Part shown: in pieces, positions 59,945 to 64,000 of the stretch
Layout: each line of letters opens with the position of its first letter
Position numbering within the stretch: the first letter of the stretch is position 1
Assembly (NCBI RefSeq): GCF_000826145.2
Contig: NZ_LN651337.1
Location: forward strand, 995,774-1,059,773
Length of the DNA stretch: 64,000 bases
Direction of reading: 5' to 3'
DNA from: Sporosarcina koreensis
GTDB taxonomy: Bacteria; Bacillota; Bacilli; Bacillales_A; Planococcaceae
Position numbers and translations under genes: made by a program
The notes under the pieces: generated by a model
The model's database searches: none
What the model was told of the DNA's origin: nothing
The model's input: the letters and a program-made list of their open reading frames with translations, nothing else

Positions 59945-61498
59945 TTATACAGGATATACCGGGTGTTTGCGCGGAGGCTGCGGAATTTCTTTCGTGCTGT
60001 ACAGGGCAAACCTGTCCGCAAGCACAGCCCGCAGATCCGAAGGCTTGACGATCTCGTCGATGATCATTTCAGATGCAAGCCGGTAAATATCGATTTCCGC
60101 TTTGTATTCCTGCTGTTTCTGCTGAACGAATGCCCGGCGTTCTTTCGGGTCTTCAATCGCTTCGATCTTGTTGGAATAGACGGCATTGACCGCTGCTTCA
60201 GGACCCATGACGGCAATCTGTGCAGTCGGAAGGGCGATGCACACATCCGGTTCGAATGCCGGGCCGGCCATCGCATAGAGACCTGCACCATATGCTTTCC
60301 GGACAACGACGGAAATTTTCGGTACCGTCGCGGAACTCATCGCCATGATCAGTTTGGCACCATGGCGGATGATCCCTTCCCGTTCCACTTTCGTCCCGAT
60401 CATGAAGCCTGGTACGTCTGCCAGGAACAGGAGAGGAATTGAGAAGGCATCACACAGGTTGATGAACTTCGCCCCTTTGTCAGCGGAGTCGACAAACAGG
60501 ACGCCGCCTTTCGCTTTCGGCTGGTTGGCAATGATACCGACAGGCCGGCCGTCGATCCGGGCAAGACCCGTAATGAGTTCAGGCGCGAATTTCTTCTTCA
60601 CCTCGAAAAAGCTGTCTTCATCGATCAGCGTGTCGATCGCTTCATACATATTGAAGGGCGCATTCTGGTTTTCGGGGATGATTTCCTCTAGCGTGCGCCC
60701 TGTTTTGGCCGCAACGGCCTCTTTGAGCGGAGCCGATTCAGTGAAGTTGGCCGGGAAAAAAGCGAGATACCGTTTTGCTTCTGCGATCGCTTCTTCTTCC
60801 GAGTCTGCGAGCACATCGCCGCAGCCGCTGACCGAGCAGTGCATCTCCGCGCCGCCCATCTCTTCGAGCGACACCTTCTGACCGATCACTTTCTCGGCCA
60901 TCCGCGGCGAGCCGAGATACATTGATGCGTTTCCGTCCACCATGATGACCAAATCGCAGAAGGCCGGTATGTAAGCACCACCTGCTGCAGACGGTCCGAA
61001 CAGGACGCACAGCTGCGGGATGAACCCTGACAGCCTCACCTGGTTATGGAAGATCCGGCCGGCCCCTCTGCGGTTCGGGAACATGTCCAGCTGGTCTGTA
61101 ATACGTGCACCTGCGGAATCCACCAGATACAGCATCGGCACCCTGTGCATTTCCGCTGTCTCCTGGATCCGGATGATCTTTTCGACGGTGCGTGATCCCC
61201 AAGAGCCCGCTTTGATGGTCGAATCGTTCGCCATGACACAGACCGTCTGCCCGCCGACTTTCCCCATGGCTGTGACAACCCCGTCCGCCGGCAGATCACC
61301 TGCTTCGCAGTTTGCAAAGCGGCCGTCCTCTGTATACTCACCATTATCGAAGAGCAGTTCAAGCCGCTTGCGCACGAATAATTTTCCCTGCTCGGCTGCT
61401 TTATCGTGGTACTTCTGCTGGCCGCCGGCAAAAATGGCAGCCAGGTGTTCCTCGAGCTTACCGTTATACCCCTTTTGTTCTTCTGTGCTGTTCGTCAC
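59945..61498 (-). CDS. acyl-CoA carboxylase carboxyltransferase (beta) subunit
   Basis: Transfers CO2 from carboxybiotin to an acyl-CoA. 517 aa with two crotonase-like halves; GSWGSRTVEKIIRIQETA, FGPSAAGGAYIPAFCDLVI (first oxyanion site), GSPRMAEKVIGQ, ADVPGFMIGTKVEREGIIRHGAKL and AYGAGLYAMAG (second site) are typical of propionyl/methylcrotonyl-CoA carboxylase beta chains, near B. subtilis YngE. Starts with GTG behind GGGGG. The biotin carrier gene is directly upstream; no biotin carboxylase is present. Substrate cannot be told from sequence alone. Confidence 0.88.
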   Translation of the reverse strand: MTNSTEEQKGYNGKLEEHLAAIFAGGQQKYHDKAAEQGKLFVRKRLELLFDNGEYTEDGRFANCEAGDLPADGVVTAMGKVGGQTVCVMANDSTIKAGSWGSRTVEKIIRIQETAEMHRVPMLYLVDSAGARITDQLDMFPNRRGAGRIFHNQVRLSGFIPQLCVLFGPSAAGGAYIPAFCDLVIMVDGNASMYLGSPRMAEKVIGQKVSLEEMGGAEMHCSVSGCGDVLADSEEEAIAEAKRYLAFFPANFTESAPLKEAVAAKTGRTLEEIIPENQNAPFNMYEAIDTLIDEDSFFEVKKKFAPELITGLARIDGRPVGIIANQPKAKGGVLFVDSADKGAKFINLCDAFSIPLLFLADVPGFMIGTKVEREGIIRHGAKLIMAMSSATVPKISVVVRKAYGAGLYAMAGPAFEPDVCIALPTAQIAVMGPEAAVNAVYSNKIEAIEDPKERRAFVQQKQQEYKAEIDIYRLASEMIIDEIVKPSDLRAVLADRFALYSTKEIPQPPRKHPVYPV

Positions 61499-61524
61499 GC
61501 AAATACCCCCATTCAGTGATCTGC

Positions 61525-61740
61525 TTATCCTTCGAATGTCAGGATGACGTCCCCTTCATCGACGAAATCTTCTTCTTTCACTTCAATGGACGCGACTTTG
61601 CCGTCCATTTCGGCTTCCACGGGAATCTCCATTTTCATGGACTCGAGAATTACGACGACATCCCCTTTTTTCACTTCCTGCCCGACTTCCACTTCGATCT
61701 GGAATACTGTGCCTGTCATAGATGAACGAACTTCTGCCAT
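61525..61740 (-). CDS. biotin/lipoyl attachment protein (mini biotin carboxyl carrier)
   Basis: 71-aa stand-alone biotinyl domain: VRSSMTGTVFQIEVEVGQEV then ESMKMEIPV, whose Lys is the biotinylation site, and KEEDFVDEGDVILTFEG. Like B. subtilis YngHB it has no AccB-type N-terminal part. It should carry carboxyl groups to the neighbouring carboxyltransferase. First gene of a two-gene unit behind a cre site and a palindrome. Confidence 0.92.
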   Translation of the reverse strand: MAEVRSSMTGTVFQIEVEVGQEVKKGDVVVILESMKMEIPVEAEMDGKVASIEVKEEDFVDEGDVILTFEG

Positions 61741-61772
61741 CCTCTTCTCCTCCTCGTCAATAAATTCCTGGT

Positions 61773-61797
61773 AAGATAGATGAGTTTCATGTATCTT
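61773..61797. promoter_or_regulatory. 25-bp palindromic operator candidate
   Basis: AAGATAGATGA gtt TCATGTATCTT: two 11-base arms that are inverted copies with one mismatch. It lies just past the predicted transcription start of the carboxylase unit, a typical repressor position. The regulator is unknown. Confidence 0.6.
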
Positions 61798-61803
61798 TCC
61801 CTA

Positions 61804-61832
61804 GTTTATCTGATAATTGAAATCGTTTTCAA
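61804..61832 (-). promoter_or_regulatory. promoter with overlapping cre (CcpA) site
   Basis: Minus strand TTGAAA (61832-61827), 16 bases, GATAAA (61810-61805) is a likely promoter. TTGAAATCGTTTTCAA (61817-61832 on +) contains TGAAATCGTTTTCA, which fits the cre consensus TGWNANCGNTNWCA at every position and covers the -35 box, so CcpA should repress the unit when glucose is present. Confidence 0.7.
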
Positions 61833-61855
61833 CCATTCTCTTATCTTTGCAAAAT

Positions 61856-62629
61856 TCAATCTTTAGGACGTCCTGTTTTCTCCCTGAACCGCCGTACTGC
61901 TTCATGATGCTCATCCGACTCCCAGAGGACTGCACACTGCTCCGCTTCCTCGAGCATCCGGTGCTCCAATCCCGTCTGTACAAACCTCCTTACAGCGACC
62001 ATCTTGTAGGCATGGAGGACACCGGGGCTGATCGTGCGGAATCCGTCCAGGAAGCGGACGAGTGCTTCCTGCTTGCCATCGGTGTAGACGGACGTAATCC
62101 AGCCGGCTTCCTCAAGCGTCCGGGCCTCATGGAGTTTCGCGCCCATCAGGAGCTGCAGTGCCGGCGCATGCAGGCTCTCTTTCTCATACAGGAGGGACGC
62201 ACCGCCCCATCCTGTCGTGATAGCGAGGGTCCCTTGGATGAACCCTGCCCGGGCATCTGCACGCATCAGCCTGAAATCGCAGGCGGCGGCAAGTTCACAG
62301 CCGCCCCCGACCGCCGTGCCGTCCATGAGGGCGATGACCGGGACAGGTACAGCTGCCAGCCGGTACAGCAGCCGGGTCATCCGCAGGAGCATCGGACGCG
62401 CCTCGTCAGCGGTCCGAAGCGTGTGGAACTCCGACAGGTCCCCGCCTGAACAGAACGCTTTCCTGCCGGTGGATGTGACGACTCCCCATTCGACGGACCC
62501 ATCCGTCTCCAGCTGCCGGATGAACTTCTCCAGCCCGTCCATCACGTCATGGCTGACCGCATTGCGCACACCCGGCCGCTCAATCGAAAACGTCAGCAGT
62601 TGTCCGTCCCTGGAAATTGAATAAGACAT
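61856..62629 (-). CDS. crotonase-fold protein, ECHDC1-like (possible acyl-CoA decarboxylase), annotated family enoyl-CoA hydratase
   Basis: 257-aa crotonase fold with oxyanion-hole segments AFCSGGDLSEF and DGTAVGGGCELAAACDFRLM. The first hydratase Glu is present (GGGCE), but where hydratases have PE the sequence is GFIQGTLAITTGWGG, so the second catalytic Glu is missing. CDFRLM, WGG and the closing LWESDEHHEAVRRF resemble ethylmalonyl-CoA decarboxylase (ECHDC1). Next to an acyl-CoA carboxylase, a clean-up decarboxylase is plausible. ATG 62629 follows GGGGGTGCTGAA. Activity is inferred. Confidence 0.65.
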   Translation of the reverse strand: MSYSISRDGQLLTFSIERPGVRNAVSHDVMDGLEKFIRQLETDGSVEWGVVTSTGRKAFCSGGDLSEFHTLRTADEARPMLLRMTRLLYRLAAVPVPVIALMDGTAVGGGCELAAACDFRLMRADARAGFIQGTLAITTGWGGASLLYEKESLHAPALQLLMGAKLHEARTLEEAGWITSVYTDGKQEALVRFLDGFRTISPGVLHAYKMVAVRRFVQTGLEHRMLEEAEQCAVLWESDEHHEAVRRFREKTGRPKD

Positions 62630-62659
62630 TTCAGCACCCCCTGTTGGTTTTCCGCATAG

Positions 62660-62697
62660 AAAAAGACTGCCGGGAACCATGGTTTCCCGGCAGTCTT
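62660..62697 (-). terminator. rpmF terminator
   Basis: AAGACTGCCGGGAA accatgg TTCCCGGCAGTCTT followed by TTT on the minus strand: a perfect 14-bp stem located between rpmF and the crotonase gene. Confidence 0.93.
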
Positions 62698-62740
62698 CGA
62701 GACAGCGATGAGCTGCCAAAGTATTGCGGCAGAATCTTGA

Positions 62741-62914
62741 TTATTCGCCTGCAACAACTTTCCCTTTGTATTGACCGCATGATTTGCAAACGCGGTGTGC
62801 CAACTTCATTTCACCGCAATTTTCACAAGTTGTCATACCTGGAACCTGTAATTTGTAATGTGTACGGCGCATGTTCTTTTTGGTCTTAGATGTTCTTCTC
62901 TTTGGTACTGCCAT
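62741..62914 (-). CDS. rpmF: 50S ribosomal protein bL32
   Basis: 57-aa protein [19 protein letters not shown] with a four-Cys zinc ribbon (CENC and CKSC), so it is the zinc-binding form. ATG 62914 follows AAGGAGG. Overlap-free, 22 bases after ylbN, the normal ylbN-rpmF pair. Confidence 0.98.
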   Translation of the reverse strand: MAVPKRRTSKTKKNMRRTHYKLQVPGMTTCENCGEMKLAHRVCKSCGQYKGKVVAGE

Positions 62915-62936
62915 TAGAGGCACCTCCTTATTTCGA

Positions 62937-63470
62937 CTAGTCGTTATCGGATTCAAAAAATCTTGCTAAGTCCGCAAGTCTCGGATCCGTCTTGGTCTCC
63001 TGCTCTTCCTCCAGCTGCTTATTGTACTCTTCATCGGTCGTATAGGACCAGCCTGTTCCGGATGCTTCCGTCATGGCTTCCGCCCCTTCGCAGTAGACCT
63101 GCATCGGGACTTCCAGAAGGATCAGCTCCTCGAAAAGCGGCATTGGATCGATCGTATCCCCCGTCACCGGGAAGATTTCATCATCCTGTGCCAGAACGTA
63201 TTCGTCCCAGCTGAACTGCTCGTCCGTCTCGATGGAAAACGGATAATCCACATCATTCCATGTGCGGGCACACGGCAGGATCATCTTACCTTCCAACCGG
63301 AAATGGAACGAAATTTTCTTGGAACCGACTGTACAGTAGCCTGTCAGATGAACAGGTGAGATCTCCCGGATTTCGGGATTCTTCTCCTTGACGGAACTGA
63401 GATCCACCACTTCGTCAAGCGGTATACTTCCCTGCTTGAACTTTCGCAATTGATGAATTGACCATTTCAT
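62937..63470 (-). CDS. ylbN: DUF177 (YceD) family protein YlbN
   Basis: 177-aa acidic protein of the DUF177 family that accompanies rpmF throughout bacteria and is linked to 23S rRNA accumulation. [11 protein letters not shown] and [17 protein letters not shown] are typical. ATG 63470 has GAGGTG upstream; earlier in-frame starts lie in or before the promoter. Confidence 0.93.
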   Translation of the reverse strand: MKWSIHQLRKFKQGSIPLDEVVDLSSVKEKNPEIREISPVHLTGYCTVGSKKISFHFRLEGKMILPCARTWNDVDYPFSIETDEQFSWDEYVLAQDDEIFPVTGDTIDPMPLFEELILLEVPMQVYCEGAEAMTEASGTGWSYTTDEEYNKQLEEEQETKTDPRLADLARFFESDND

Positions 63471-63497
63471 GCCTATCACCTCAAGACAACACTTTTG

Positions 63498-63526
63498 ATT
63501 ATATAGCGGAGTAAAATAGATGTCAA
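63498..63526 (-). promoter_or_regulatory. consensus sigma-A promoter of ylbN-rpmF
   Basis: TTGACA (63526-63521), exactly 17 bases, TATAAT (63503-63498): a perfect consensus promoter, fitting high expression of a ribosomal protein. Confidence 0.95.
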
Positions 63527-63535
63527 GATATTTTC

Positions 63536-63565
63536 TTGTCACCAGCTTCCGTTATTCTTTATACT
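63536..63565 (+). promoter_or_regulatory. probable promoter of tmcAL
   Basis: TTGTCA (63536-63541), 18 bases, TATACT (63560-63565) on +, 40 bases before the ATG and back to back with the ylbN promoter. Confidence 0.65.
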
Positions 63566-63605
63566 GAATACTATGCGGACCACAGACCAAAGGAGCGTGA
63601 GACTC

Positions 63606-64000
63606 ATGAAAGCAGTCGGAATTGTTGCCGAATACAACCCGTTCCATAACGGACACCGCTATCACGCCGAACAGGCAAGACAGCTGACCGGATCGGACGC
63701 TGTCATCGCTGTGATGAGCGGCAACTTCCTGCAGCGCGGTGAACCTGCACTTGTCGATAAATGGACGAGGACGGCGATGGCGCTCGAGAACGGCATCGAC
63801 CTCGTCATCGAACTGCCGTATGAAACGGCGACGGCGAACGCATCCGGCTTCGCGGACGGCGCCATCCGCCTCCTGGATGCGGCATGCTGTTCAAGCTACT
63901 GCTTCGGAAGCGAACAGGGAGCGATCGGGCCATTCGCCGAAACACTCAGGCGGATCAAATCGAATCGGCCATATTACGAAGAACAGGTGCGGAATGCGGT
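63606..64000 (+). CDS. tmcAL: tRNA(Met) cytidine acetate ligase TmcAL (YlbM), N-terminal part
   Basis: Activates acetate with ATP and acetylates C34 of elongator tRNA-Met. The first 131 codons are present; [16 protein letters not shown] holds the HIGH-like nucleotidyltransferase motif, followed by [27 protein letters not shown] precedes the ATG. The gene runs off the window. Confidence 0.93.
   Translation, partial: MKAVGIVAEYNPFHNGHRYHAEQARQLTGSDAVIAVMSGNFLQRGEPALVDKWTRTAMALENGIDLVIELPYETATANASGFADGAIRLLDAACCSSYCFGSEQGAIGPFAETLRRIKSNRPYYEEQVRNA

Noticed and set aside
46000..63000. Signs of a phage, integrative element or attachment site around the carboxylase module
   Set aside because: No integrase, transposase, tRNA gene or flanking direct repeat was seen, and base composition looks the same as in neighbouring genes.

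Overview
The window is one continuous piece of a Bacillales (Firmicutes) housekeeping chromosome, read mostly on the complementary strand: of 67 genes only rpmB, rqcH and tmcAL lie on +. Gene order follows the Bacillus subtilis ylb-mraZ-fts-sig-ile-pyr-ylo block in reverse. An endospore former is indicated by sigE, sigG, spoIIGA, spoVD, spoVM and a SpoVE-type SEDS gene. Base composition is clearly GC-rich for the order (mid-50s % by eye), which together with the gene set suggests a GC-rich spore-forming member of the Planococcaceae (Sporosarcina-like); that placement is inference.

Layout. 1-9743: lipid synthesis (fabG', fabD, plsX and their regulator fapR), recG, the two-subunit serine dehydratase, fakA/yloU, rpmB and a hidden spoVM, then thiN. 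9740-21459: the gmk-rpoZ-coaBC-priA-def-fmt-rsmB-prpC-prkC-rsgA-rpe-thiN-spoVM run, tightly packed with many stop/start overlaps. 21598-23289: rqcH, divergent from gmk. 23290-23668: a non-coding stretch with a seven-unit 20-bp-period repeat. 23669-31190: the pyrimidine operon pyrR-pyrP-pyrB-pyrC-pyrK-pyrD-pyrF-pyrE with a PyrR-type leader, but without carAB. 31191-35820: rluD, lspA, ileS with an isoleucine T-box. 35828-41564: divIVA, ylmH, ylmG, sepF, ylmE, ylmC, sigG, sigE, spoIIGA. 41716-56497: the division and cell-wall cluster ftsZ to mraZ, lacking murE, murG and murB. 56904-62629: bshC, a DUF3397 gene, panE, and an accessory acyl-CoA carboxylase module (carboxyltransferase plus mini biotin carrier) next to a crotonase-fold gene resembling ethylmalonyl-CoA decarboxylase. 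62741-64000: rpmF, ylbN and the start of tmcAL.

The most interesting points are: a SpoVM-like peptide with a TTG start and a 26-residue basic tail running into the rpmB terminator; the 20-bp-period TCATAAA array; a perfect cre site and a 25-bp palindromic operator at the start of the carboxylase unit; the crotonase that lacks the second hydratase glutamate; several local losses from otherwise conserved operons (carAB, murE, murG/murB, rlmN, remA/yloC, ylmD); and frequent TTG starts (fapR, sdaAB, spoVM, def, coaBC, lspA, divIB, spoVD). No phage, IS element, CRISPR array, rRNA or tRNA gene was recognised. Function calls rest on recalled family sequences, not on searches.
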